NCBI GenBank assembly: GCA_010909165.1
Contig: MU008224.1
Coordinates: forward strand, 1-58,266
Direction of reading: 5' to 3'
Source: Anthoceros angustus
Lineage: Eukaryota > Streptophyta > Anthocerotopsida > Anthocerotales > Anthocerotaceae
DNA: 58,266 nt
Position numbers and translations under genes: made by a program. Within the stretch, counting starts at the first letter, position 1; each line of letters opens with the position of its first letter. The notes under the pieces were generated by a model that was not told where the DNA came from, did no database searches, and saw only the letters and a list, made by a program, of their open reading frames with translations. Shown piece by piece: positions 36,516 to 45,741 of the stretch.

Positions 36516-37229
36516 TCTTCGGGCAAACTCCGGACTAGCGTTGTCAAAGGTCGACCATTTGGAACACGTCCGGATGCCACTCCCCACCAATTCCCTGCTT
36601 CCTCCGGGGCCCGAAGTCCGGATAGCGCGGGTCACATATGTTGCTCCACGAGGTCCATGGCTCCCGGACTTCCGCGGCTTTTGGGTGCCATTGCCTTCTC
36701 CTCCTCTTATTCTTGTGGCTGCGATCGGCCCCGGCACGATGTTCCTCCTCCGTTAATTTGCTCCAACCTTGACGGTGAGCGCGCTCTATGGCGCCCAAAA
36801 GATAGCGCGAGGCGGATTGCGGGCGCAAGGGGTAGAGGTTATGCGGAGGCTGCGTAGGCAGCCTCCTCCTCGGCGGCTTGTGGAAATGGCTGGGCGGAAG
36901 GCGCCTCTTCGTTGTCCGTGCGAGTGCACGCAACCTCGACCCTCGCTTACCTGCGCCGCGCGGGCGTGAATACTGCCTTATAACGGCCTCGCAAGGTTAC
37001 GGTCGACCTCTTGCATGCCGACCTCCACTCGGGGCCGTCCGTGGCGCCGCCTCGTCATCCTCACGCCTCCGCTCCTGGGTTACTTTCCTGGCGTACTTAT
37101 CTGTTTTGACTGGGTGGGTTCGGACTTATCCGTTACTCCGGCGTAGTCGGAGCTTGCCATAGTGGTGCAGGGGTCCGTTGTTCACTCAGTCCGGAGTATA
37201 CTCCAGAGCCTAGTCCAAGCGCTACCCCA

Positions 37230-37260
37230 ATTTATTCCTCCTTTTCGCCTTATTTATCCT
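37230..37260 (-). promoter_or_regulatory. possible TATA region near the start of the gypsy LTR
   Basis: On the - strand AGGATAAATAAGG and a second AATAAATTGG lie about 58-90 nt inside the LTR start. The block is conserved in LTR 1 (6871-6900). It is upstream of the ATG of the LTR-borne coding region at 37160. If used, U3 would be very short and the coding region would lie on the 5' part of the element transcript. This is a motif-only call. Confidence 0.3.
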
Positions 37261-37318
37261 TCAATCCTAAAAGCGAAACCTACTTATTTCTTAACTCCCG
37301 AGGAGTGCATAGCCCACA

Positions 37319-37706
37319 GCGTGCCGGAGGCGATCTCATGGCGATCTCGTTTGCGGTTCGTGCATTCGCTATCTACCCAGAGAGGCGAGTATGTTGCGGC
37401 TTGAGGCAAGACCACATGGCTTGCTCGTGTAGTGGGAGACTTGGGGATCAAGGTTGGCGCCGGTGTTGTGTGATAGCAGTGCTATCAATTGGCAAAGAAT
37501 CCGGTGTTTCATGCGAAGACTAAACATGTGGATGTGAAGTATCACTTCATTGAGGTGTTGGGACGACGAAGGTACAACTTGTCAGGTTCACACCCGAACC
37601 CTAGATATTCTTACCAAGGGACTCTCTGAGCAATTTGCACAAGCTCGGACGATGGGCATGAGGTAGTCCATTACGCTGAAGGTAAATTGGCATTTAAGTG
37701 GGAGGT
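37319..37706 (+). mobile_element. Ty1/copia retrotransposon, right part (RNase H and 3' end)
   Basis: After the second GCGTG the copia RNase H resumes, with ISWRSRL near 37335-37355. Frame-broken but recognisable blocks follow: NQLAKNPVFH-like at 37480-37515, TKHVDVKYHFI near 37525-37555, and LTKGLSEQFAQ near 37610-37640. This is the normal copia C-terminus. A purine-rich tract AAGTGGGAGG (37696-37705) precedes the probable 3' LTR. The two copia halves match exactly at the insertion point. Confidence 0.9.
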
Positions 37707-37933
37707 TGTAAGGGTATTAAAGCCCAATGTACTTGACTATACACTTAGTCTAAGTTGGGTGTCGATTAGTATCATTAGTTTGGCTTAAGCTAATTGAGGA
37801 AGCTTCTTGTGCTCCTTCCTAGGAGCTTCTTGTGGAGCTTCTAGGAGCTATTGGAGGTATAAATACCCTCAAGCCTCATCTCAATGAGAGAGAGTTACAC
37901 TTGCCTCCTCCTCTCCTCTCCTCTTTCCACCAG
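37707..37933 (+). repeat. probable copia 3' LTR
   Basis: It starts TGTAAGGGTATT right after the purine tract and probably ends CACCAGCA near 37933, giving an LTR of about 230 bp. A TATA-like TATAAATACC lies at 37857-37866. The 5' LTR is outside the window, so the right edge is a guess from the TG...CA rule. Downstream sequence changes to RecX-related DNA. Confidence 0.6.
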
Positions 37934-37949
37934 CATGTTGCCACACGAT

Positions 37950-38345
37950 CCTTCATAGCTTGGCCAAAGATCATCTTCTAAAACAAGCTCAACGCTAGTG
38001 GCAAAAAGCTGGCTCAAATGTAACACATGAAGCACGAAAATGGTGAATGGTTGGGCGCTGACGGATATGGGTGGCCAGTTATTGCAGATGTTTTGCAATC
38101 TTGTGGTGAGTAGCCTGAGGTGGAGTGGGATGAGTGAAAGATACGTATGTGGTTTGATCGTAGCCACACTAAACCTTGTTGTCCAACTTTGTGAAACCGC
38201 TTGTGTTTATTTTGTGTATTCGTGAGCGATCTGTCTTTGCTTGGAGCTTCTCCTTGGCGAGCTTTAACTCACGCTAGATGTCTTCGGCCACATCTGCTTT
38301 GCGCATCTCCATTTTCATTGCTATCACCGACTGTGACTTGCTCTC
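37950..38345 (+). pseudogene. duplicated 3' end of RecX gene
   Basis: Matches 44690-45085 along its length, with CCAAAGATCATCTTCT and the stretch that encodes the C-terminal RecX helices. It carries substitutions and short deletions, including a TAG where the intact gene has CAG (CAACGCTAGTGGC) and loss of part of the RRMVGWLQRRG coding region. It also retains the 3' flank of the RecX gene. It is a broken segmental copy, not a retrocopy, because downstream non-transcribed-looking sequence is included. Confidence 0.85.
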
Positions 38346-38997
38346 TACGGGTGATACGTATCTTCACTAGAATGTAATTGCCCAATGCATGTTTAAACAA
38401 ACATATCCAAGCTTGTGATAAGTGATCAAATTTTTGTTTCTTGTCAAATTATTCATTTTTTGGAACCAGTTTACTACTCCAACAACCCACTTAATTCAAA
38501 ATTCTTAAAGATTAGTTCACGAGTTTTATGCATTCCCGTGCTAACCTTGTGCATGCATTTTGTGAAAACAGCTGTCAAAATTTGTCTACATGAATGGATA
38601 AGATATCATCAACACTTTTCGACTCAACAATGAAAGCTCCTCTCACAACTTGGACTCTTCCATGAAGTCGAGAAGCTCCTAACATGTTATAAATACAGTG
38701 CAAGACGAGATTGTGTAAATTATAATTAATATCATAATATTAATATTAATCCGCCCTCGGTAATCTTGTGAAAATTATCGAAGCTATTTCATACCACAAG
38801 CTCTATATATATGGGATGGTCTCATTAAATATATCAGATGAGTCACTTGTGCAAGAGGTAAGTGGGTTGTGGTTTAAACATGGGTTGTTGTTTTAATGCT
38901 CTCGTATATTTCCTACTCCCCTAGAATTGATGATTTGGTGAATCTCCGATCCATGAGGTCATGTTCAACAGATTGAAAATTTAAGTCTCCAGCAGCC
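38346..38997. other. intergenic, AT-rich, no gene seen
   Basis: About 650 bases of AT-rich DNA between the RecX fragment and the SPT16 relic. No convincing ORF, RNA gene or repeat is visible. Confidence 0.6.
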
Positions 38998-40578
38998 ATG
39001 GCGGACGCGAGGCCGGCAGTGGTGATCAACGAGGGGCGGTTAGTGAGAAGGCTGCAAACGTTTTACAACGCATGGAGGGAGGACGAGCACGGGCTGTGGA
39101 ACGGGGCTCACTATGTGGGCATGGTGGCAGGTAGGAGAAGCGACGAGCGGCGCTTGCGAGTATCATTCGCTCTTCATGTGTGGCTGCTGGGTTTCGAATG
39201 TCGCAGCGCGGGAATTTTGATGTTCACCCAGACTGAAGCCAAGAAGAAGTTAAATGTGCTGTGCAATGGCGCGAATGCCGAGCTTTGGCGGCCGCTGGCT
39301 AGCGTGATACAAAACGGTGCTCATGTTGAGTTGGCGGTGCATATTGTTCGGGAGGATGGTCCGGACGTCCTTGTGCCGTTTCTGCAGCCGTGGGCGCCCA
39401 CGCTGCTCACCACGTTGGTGTTGGAGGTACAGGATGATTTGATTTCGGCCATGCAGCTGGAGGCAGGGAGGATGGTGAGAGTGGAAAGGAAATGTGTGGA
39501 TGTCGTTCCCGCCCTGGCAAATCTTTTGGCGGTCAAGGACGACGAGGAGCTGGAGAACGTGATGAAGGCCGCGAACTTTTGTGCCGACGTGATGGACAAC
39601 TTTGTGTATTTTGAGCTGGCGGCGAAGATCTTCGAGAATGTCGATGTCACGCATGCTGAGCTTACGGAGAACACTAAGAGGGTGATTTTAGATCCAAGCT
39701 TAATGGACATGGACGTGCATCATCAGGACGTGATGGAGATTCCTTACCCGCCGGTTTTCCAGTCTGGGCACCAAGTTTGATTTGGGACCGGATGCGAGGA
39801 GCGATGGACAACGGCTCATGCGGTATGCTCCCGCCGGGGTGATTATATGTTCCCTAACAGTGTCCCATTTGAATTACTGCTCCAGCACTGCCAGGACCTA
39901 CTTTATTGATCCAGAGAACAAGCAGATTGAGCATTACGAGGTGCTCTTGAAAGCTTATGAAGCTGCAATCTCAGCCTTGAAGCCCGGTAATCCCATGTGT
40001 GCGGCATACTGGGCTGCTCATAGAGTTATGACGCAGGAGACACCGCAGCTTAGGCCGTATGACTCGCTCTGCAGGATGGGGTATGGGATTGGAGCGAAGG
40101 GAGTTTGGGTCGACCTTGAATGCTGGTAGTAGACGTCTTGTCAGGCTGGGATGGTGTTCAATGTGCGTCTCGGGCTTGAGGCTGGCCATTTCGGATCCGT
40201 GGACCCTGAGGCCGAAGAGATGTATTCCTGCTGGTCAGGATACAATCATTGTGAACAATAATGAAGCGGATGGGCCTGAGGTCGCTACTAGGAATTGCTC
40301 CAAGTTGGCAGACGACGTTTCGTTCAACTTCATACACAGCGACGAAGAGCTCGAGGTGGAGGACGATGAAGATCTAGAGGAGCTGGTGGGCGATGAACAA
40401 GGATCCGGTGGAGTCTCAGAGATGGAGTCAGACGTTGATTTGGAAGAGTGGCGTGGGCAGGGGCAAGCACAGTCTTGGAGCACGGCGAGAAGTCTTGGAG
40501 ATGGAGAACGACGATGAGAGGTTCAGTGGAAGCAAGAGTTGCAAGCGTTGTGAGCTCTACGCTTCAAAGTGGAATTAG
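38998..40578 (+). pseudogene. SPT16: SPT16-like N-terminal domain (FACT complex subunit), frameshifted and truncated
   Basis: The first 260 codons read like the SPT16 N-terminal, aminopeptidase-like domain: RRLQTFYNAWRE at the start, then FALHVWLLGFE, LFAVKDD-type LLAVKDDEELENVMKAA, DVTHAEL and PYPPVFQSG. A frameshift near 39768 moves to TKFDLGPD and then to VIICS, NYCSSTARTYFID and YEVLLKAYEAAI. Further shifts occur near 40085, 40150 and 40230, through GLERREFGS, GMVFNVRLGLE, and DTIIVN...CSKLADDVSFNF with an acidic tail (EELEVEDDEDLEEL). The dimerisation, middle and C-terminal domains of the roughly 1000-residue histone chaperone are absent. It is probably a pseudogene of a truncated duplicate. 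No introns are seen. Confidence 0.88.
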
Positions 40579-41570
40579 CTGGTGCCTAGATAGATGATTC
40601 AGAAGCCTAGCGTGAGATAGATGTAGAATCCAGAAGCCTAGCATGAGATGGACGTAGAATCTATGTAGATGTGATGGCTTAGCTAAATTTGTTTTTTGTA
40701 AGACGCTTATTAGTTCTTGCGAGGATGGTGGTTGGGTTGGGAGTTTTCTCACCCCTGCATCGGAGCATGCTCTCAGCGACGAGGGCAAGAGTCATCACAG
40801 CTGGTTGAAGAAACCAGTGGAAAGAAGTCTGAACTCTGAGCAAGAGTGTAAAGTGCGGATATCTGCCTCTCTGCCTTGGAAGCCTTTGAAGCCAATCTTT
40901 TAAGCTGGGCCCAGTTTGCTCGGCCTGGTTGGCACCTGCTTGCACTTTCTTTCTCCCGATAATTCAATTCAGGAACTTCTCACCAGAAGACCACCAGACC
41001 AGAAAACCCCAGAAAATCCAGGAGAGAGAGAAGGGCGGTTCTTCCTCTTCAAGCATTTAACCACGGAGGACGACGAGAGAAGGGCGGGGTGATGGTGCAG
41101 GAATCAATGAGCTTCAACACACGCGACGCCGTGCTGCCTAACAAACTGTACTCTGTCGTGCGGTTGGTGCATCCAACTTGGCCTCGGCCCCAGCTCCCTT
41201 CTCGTCCCTTCCTGTTCCCGTCTCTTGTTTTCACTCCCCGATTCCGCTCATTACCGGAATGTAGTAAACATGCTGCGAGGCGCAATCACGCAGCACCGAG
41301 AACCCAACCGTAGAGATTCCTGCCCGCCACGGAGTCCGCAATGCCACCACTTTGCCCGGGCCCGGATGATGGATCACACACCCCCTCTCTCTCTACCCGC
41401 TCCCCGCACCCGTCAAGCCCAAGGCTTGAACACTCCCTCCCTTCAGATCCCAACACTCCCTCCCCCTCCCGGCACTGCAGGCGCAATTCGAGCTGCGAGG
41501 CGTCTCTTTCTCTTCCTCTCTTCCCCCCGCGGCTCAGAGAGGACTCGGAGTCTGCGGTTGGGAAAATTCC
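40579..41570. other. no clear gene; possible upstream region of the next gene
   Basis: Roughly 1 kb without a convincing coding frame. The segment from about 41200 is pyrimidine- and C-rich and could be the 5' untranslated region of the membrane-protein gene starting at 41571. The repeated AGCCTAGC(G/A)TGAGAT at 40610-40650 is a short local duplication. Confidence 0.5.
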
Positions 41571-41945
41571 ATGGGGGAGTACTTCACCCCACCGCCCAGG
41601 CCCCCGCCCCCGGCGCCCTGGATGCCACTCTTCTTCATCGCCGTGCTGGCATCGATGTGGGCGTTTCCGCTCTGGCTGCGCTTCGAGCCCCTGGTCCTCC
41701 ACGCCGTGAACCAGTTCAGCATCATGGTGAGCCTGGCGGTTCCCCTCCTCCTCGTCTTCTTCCTCCACTGGATCGCCTCCCCGGCCTCCTCGTCCCCAAC
41801 TCCCGCCACCTTCAGTACCCCAACTCCCGCCAGACATTCGGCTCCGCCTCCGGCTCCTACTCCGACTCCCAGAGCTTCGGATGGGGCATGTTCCTCATCT
41901 TCATCCTCTTCCTCCTCCTCAACAGCACTGCCCAGGCGTGGTGGG
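41571..41945 (+). pseudogene. small multi-pass membrane protein gene, frameshifted
   Basis: From ATG at 41571 the frame reads MGEYFTPPPRPPPPAPW, then two strong membrane segments: PLFFIAVLASMWAFPLW (about 41623-41670) and IMVSLAVPLLLVFFLHW (about 41722-41770). A third membrane segment, SFGWGMFLIFILFLLL (about 41875-41922), is in another frame after YSDSQ. So one frameshift lies between about 41790 and 41840, too short a space for an intron. The layout (Pro-rich N-terminus, two membrane spans, Ser/Tyr-rich loop, last span) resembles small plant membrane proteins of unknown function. It could be an intact gene with one sequence error. Confidence 0.5.
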
Positions 41946-43380
41946 CGGTTGAAGCGGTGCTTGTACAGTCGGCCTCCAATATTTGCCCAATTCCCAGTAT
42001 GGACGTCTCATCTCCGACCTCCCTTCTTCAAGCTTTGCGAGCATTTGGCGTATCGGAAGGACCCACAATTCAGCGCTCCAGTCCAATACTCTCTGAATTC
42101 GGAGCTCAGATTTCGCCTCCTTGGTATGCTACCACTCTTGCATTCCGACGTCTCAGTTCGGCTACTCAAGTTTACGAGGCGAAGCTTCAATGTTCCCTTC
42201 TCTGCGTGGTTCTGCTGGAAGGAGCATGTTGGAATTCCACCATACAATGTGGGGGAGGAGGATATGGAAGGGAATCGTTCTGGGTCGAATCTTGGTAACG
42301 TGTTAGAGGGGGGCTCTGGTAGCTAGGGGTATGTAGGTGCTCTTTCATTTGCCTTCACGCAGCAATGCCGTAGTCTCGCACAGAGCCTATGACTTCGTGG
42401 TGTAGATACTTGCTACATACTTTGTATATTATAAAGGTGTCGTCCATCCTCCTTTGTCTGACAAGGCTCCATCTTGTTGTTGGCAAGTCTCGCTCCGTCG
42501 CTCGCTTGCAACTGCACTCCTGTACCATTGGATCGACATGGTCCTGGTACAGCTGAGGAGGCGACAAAAAATGCAAAGATATCTCCGCTCTTTCCGGCGT
42601 CTTTGGATGAACATATTCTTTTAGTGTTCGAACCATATCTTGGTCCGCAGCTTGCCCGCACAATATGGGATAATTCCTTGTATTCTAGCCGAGTCTGGGC
42701 CAGGAATTGTAAACAACGATAGCCGAAAGGTCGTGGAGTTGTGTCCGAGACAGAGCGGAAAAGGACAGGATGGCGCGGCCTCAGGATGGCCGCGGCGACA
42801 GGGTGGGGGGCGGCAGCAGTTGCTATGGACAAGCCATGGAATGCAGCATCCAGTTGGTGCCGGGACGGATGTGAGAAGGCTGGGCAGAGAGCGCAAGAGG
42901 CAGTGCAGATAAGGCATGGAATCCTGACATTTCTGTGCTGCATAAGATGTTTGTGCCGGAATGTTGTGGCCTCTCTACCAGGTGTGGATGCCGATCAAGG
43001 CGGGCCTGACAGTCCTTGTTTTCGGAGTATCCTACAACGTTTTGCTATGTGCTGTCTGAATTGCCTAAACTCATCCCCAAACCCTAAGGCCTCAGCCTGA
43101 AGGCCAGGTTACAACAGCGTTGAATTCCGAGATAATGTAGCTCAGCTGTCCATGTTGGAGCATGTCTCCTGTTTCAATTGCGTGTACTTATTTGGGCAGC
43201 AATTCCTTCTGGTTAGGTCACGATGGACGTATTGCAAAAAGTGTCTGCGGAAGTCTTGCGAGGTGGAATTCGGCTCAATCTGGTGCCTGGCACGGTGCCT
43301 ACTTCTGTCTATGGTAGCTGAGTGTGTACTGAGTTGTTTGCTGATTATTGCAGAGGCTGTCCAGCTAGACTGACAGTTGT
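41946..43380. other. mixed region, no assignable gene
   Basis: Several frames of 70-180 codons exist on both strands (for example 42413-42943 - and 42741-43100 +), but none carries a motif I can recognise. They overlap each other. Part may be untranslated or exon sequence of the flanking genes. Base composition is gene-like (about half G+C) rather than repeat-like. Confidence 0.4.
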
Positions 43381-43385
43381 AAACT

Positions 43386-44872
43386 TTGAAGTGTGGATGT
43401 CCAACAGGTTTGGCCGAGTTTGCTGTATGGCTTCGAAACCAGAAGGTCCGGTTCGGTATAAACCAAGTGGATCCGCACGAGAAGAGAAGACGAAGGATGC
43501 CCAGAACTCGTGCGAAACAAGTGCATCAGGTGTTGAGGGTTGTGAGGGATGCTCTTCGGACGGGCCTTTGGAAACAGAGACTGACAGATGGGTTGATGTA
43601 GGTATGATAACAAGTCTACATTGTGAGATTGTGCTTCATGTTGAAAGTCATAGAATTTTCATCTGGGAATGTTGTCTGAGTTCTCACTGGCTTTTGGCAA
43701 GTCCTAGGAGCTGTCAACAGCAGCAAGAAGAGGAGACCCAAGGAACTGACTGCAACGTCCTCCAGACCACAGAGGATGGATACGAAGCAAGGGAGGGAAG
43801 TACCAGCACCAGTTCTGAATCTGACCTACGCTAATGGAAGGAAGGTGGAGACTACATTGTTGGATGCTCTTGGCACCCTTAAAGCTGGCAACGATGAACA
43901 GTTCCACACACCTGACAAAGGACTCGTCAGATCAAGCAGCACCTTGTCCAAGAGCATCCCTGAGCATGTTGGGCTGGAGAACCTTGGATTGGAGCTGGCA
44001 GGCGCAGACCCAGTTAGGCATGAAGAAATGGCAAGTGCAAAGGACTATGCACTTTCCTTTCTTGCAGCAGCGTAAGCGTGGGTTTTCTCCCTGGTCTCAC
44101 CGATCCTTACTTTATGTGGCCATTTGCACGTATCTTGATCCTACCCTTGCTATTGCGTTCCGTAGGCCCCAGCCTGTCGCAAATCTTCGAAGGAAACTGT
44201 CTAGTAGAAATGTGTCTTCTCCGGTGATTGAGGAAATAATTCAGGACCTGCAGCGTTGGTAAGTCTCCAGAGCTGGTTCAATCACATCTCCACATGTACA
44301 AACTCCGTCCAGGATGTGACAATTCATGTCATGCTATTATTACCGATGTCGAACACCCTCGTATTGATGGCGTGCCGTTGTTTACAGTGGGTTGCAGAGT
44401 GATCGTGAGTTTGCAGAATCATTTGCACGCTCAAGGTGGAGATCTTTGAGTTGGGGTCCCTCTCGAATCAAATATGTGCGTGCCCGAGGTTCCTCTTTCC
44501 TGTCTTGCTGTGGGATCCAGTCCTTTCGGTCTGACTCGGTTTTCTCAGGAACTTAAAAGGCGAGGAGTGGGGGCAGAAGACATCCAAGCTGCGATGCAGA
44601 AGGTATTTGAAAGTGCAAACTTTGAAGATGGAGCAGCAGGAGGATATAACGGGGAGATGGAACTTGGTAACTGGGGCATGACCAGCCAGGCCAAAGATCA
44701 TCTTCTGAAACAAGCTCAACGCCAGTGGCAAAAAGCTGGCTCAAATGTAACACATGAAGCACGAAAACGGCGAATGGTTGGCTGGCTGCAGCGACGCGGA
44801 TATGGGTGGTCAGTTATTACAGATGTTCTTAAATCTTGCTGTGAGCAGCCTGAGGTGGAGTGGGATGAGTGA
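43386..44872 (+). CDS. RECX: RecX-family regulatory protein, plant type, multi-exon
   Basis: The last four exons can be placed: an exon ending at 44071, then 44166-44258, 44388-44475 and 44549-44872 (TGA). Introns 44072-44165, 44259-44387 and 44476-44548 all begin GT and end AG and keep phase. The product reads KDYALSFLAA|PQPVANLRRKLSSR, SPVIEEIIQDLQR, SDREFAESFARSRWRSLSWG, ELKRRGV, then AKDHLLKQAQRQW and RRMVGWLQRRGYGWSVI. This is the three-repeat RecX fold. RecX binds RecA and limits its filaments; in plants it is organellar and counteracts organelle RecA. The N-terminal part (an NLS-like KKRRPK near 43725 and ORF pieces from 43386) and true start are uncertain. Introns are unusually short. 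Confidence 0.78.
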
Positions 44873-44889
44873 AAGATACCTGTGTGGTT

Positions 44890-45085
44890 TGGTCCGTAAC
44901 CACACTTAAGCTTGCTGTCCAAATTTGTAGTTCACATTTCGCCTGTGTTTGTTTTGTGTCTTGCGCGAGCGATCTTGTGCTGCCTGGAGCTTCTCCTTGG
45001 CGAGCTTTAACTCGCGCAAGATGTCTTCGGCCACCTCTGCTGCGCTTCTCCATTTGTCATTGCTATCACCAGCCTGTCGCGCCAA
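44890..45085 (-). pseudogene. antisense coding-like fragment beyond the RecX stop
   Basis: On the - strand the 3' flank reads AAEVAEDILRELKLAKEKLQ and AQDRSRKTQNKHRR, a charged helical segment. The equivalent copy at 38225-38345 keeps ADVAEDI*RELKLAKEKLQ with a stop. So this stretch of both RecX copies may be the end of a convergent gene, cut off at about 45085. The family is not recognised. Confidence 0.4.
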
Positions 45086-45545
45086 GTTTAGTAAACGGTG
45101 GTGTCTTGGACTACATCCTACATTCTTTTTTTGGACCTCTCGTTCTGGCGGGGTACTTACTATATATGTTATCGGGGTACTTATTATTTATATTACCACA
45201 TTAGAGATACTTACTATATGCGTTACCGCTAAAGTAATAAATATCAGTCTTCAAGCTTATAAGTAAAAATAATTATATAACTTACTCTCAACCTCGACTC
45301 TAAGTTGTTCCTCTATTTTTTCTTCCTATTGAAAGACTTCATTTCCATTTATTTTATAAAGAGTATACCTACTTACTTTCTCTGCGTCCTTAGGTGTGCA
45401 AGTGGCATTAGTCTATCCTTTCCCTTAGTTTGACTTTCCCATAGGTTCAGTCTCCTCCACTCTGGTAACTAATCCCCAGCCATAACCATGTTCAATAGTT
45501 AGAACTGGAACACCCCATTAGAGCTCGTGGCTTTTCTCCAAGCGG
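45086..45545. other. AT-rich spacer, no gene seen
   Basis: No coding frame. It contains a few loosely repeated TACTTA(C/T)TAT(A/T)T motifs at 45145-45230. Confidence 0.5.
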
Positions 45546-45695
45546 TGGACTAAAAACAATTTCTTCTTCTTCTTCATCTACCTCTTCTAATACTTTCAAT
45601 TTTTTTTCCTCTTCTTCATCTACCTCTTATGATACTTTCAATTTCTTCTTCTTCTTCTTCTTCTTGGTCTTCTTCTTCTTCATACCTCTTCTAAT
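45546..45695 (+). repeat. TTC-rich microsatellite and minisatellite before the kinase
   Basis: Runs of TTC units alternate with a repeated ATCTACCTCTT(C/A)TAATACTTTC-like segment, seen about three times. The tract reaches the start of the kinase frame and encodes the hydrophobic residues of a possible N-terminal extension (45664-45741). Confidence 0.8.
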
Positions 45696-45741
45696 ACTTT
45701 TTGGTTTCGGCTTCGAGGTGTCATTTGAAGAATACTTCAAT

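Larger units (their letters stand above)
31994..37160 (-). pseudogene. coding-like region inside gypsy LTR 3
   Basis: Third copy of the LTR-borne coding-like region, from an ATG at 37160 (MASSDYAGVTDKSEP) to about 31994. Clear blocks are WHPDVFQMV (about 36545-36575), ELATKVDHLGDN (36245-36280), PPEEDGGTQEQVKAPEGQRK (about 33295-33360), EVEERRQQMEDKKDTELQPK (about 32830-32890), and EMTERGEEQPEEQNEGDAIE (about 32170-32230). It is disturbed by two tandem duplications and frameshifts. Function is unknown. Confidence 0.45.
2352..37318 (-). mobile_element. Ty3/gypsy complex with three LTRs and two internal regions
   Basis: A 35-kb block on the - strand has the order LTR (2352-6958), internal A (6959-15012), LTR (15013-21965), internal B (21966-27524), LTR (27525-37318, holding a CACTA insertion). 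Each internal region reads, on the - strand, gag, protease (DTG), RT, RNase H, integrase, the Ty3/gypsy order. LTRs begin TGTGGGC and end CCACA on the - strand. The outer ends share the GCGTG target duplication. All pol frames are broken. A tandem LTR-internal-LTR-internal-LTR form is best explained by unequal recombination between LTRs of one insertion or its sisters. Confidence 0.9.
27525..37318 (-). repeat. gypsy LTR 3 (5' LTR of the complex), split by CACTA-1
   Basis: LTR sequence runs 27525-27693 and resumes at 31148-37318, with a CACTA element between. The break lies at GAGGCCGGT|ATGGCC of the uninterrupted LTR. Without the insert it is about 6.3 kb. That is longer than LTR 1 because of two internal tandem duplications (33264-36054 and 35515-36515). 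It ends AGCCCACA at 37318, followed by the target duplication GCGTG. Confidence 0.87.

Noticed and set aside
41225-42298. 357-codon + strand frame
   Set aside because: It overlaps the 5' flank and the membrane-protein gene in another phase. Only its short stretch encoding the third membrane segment is believable.
42413-42943. 176-codon - strand frame
   Set aside because: It overlaps several other frames of like length on both strands, and no domain or codon bias is recognisable.
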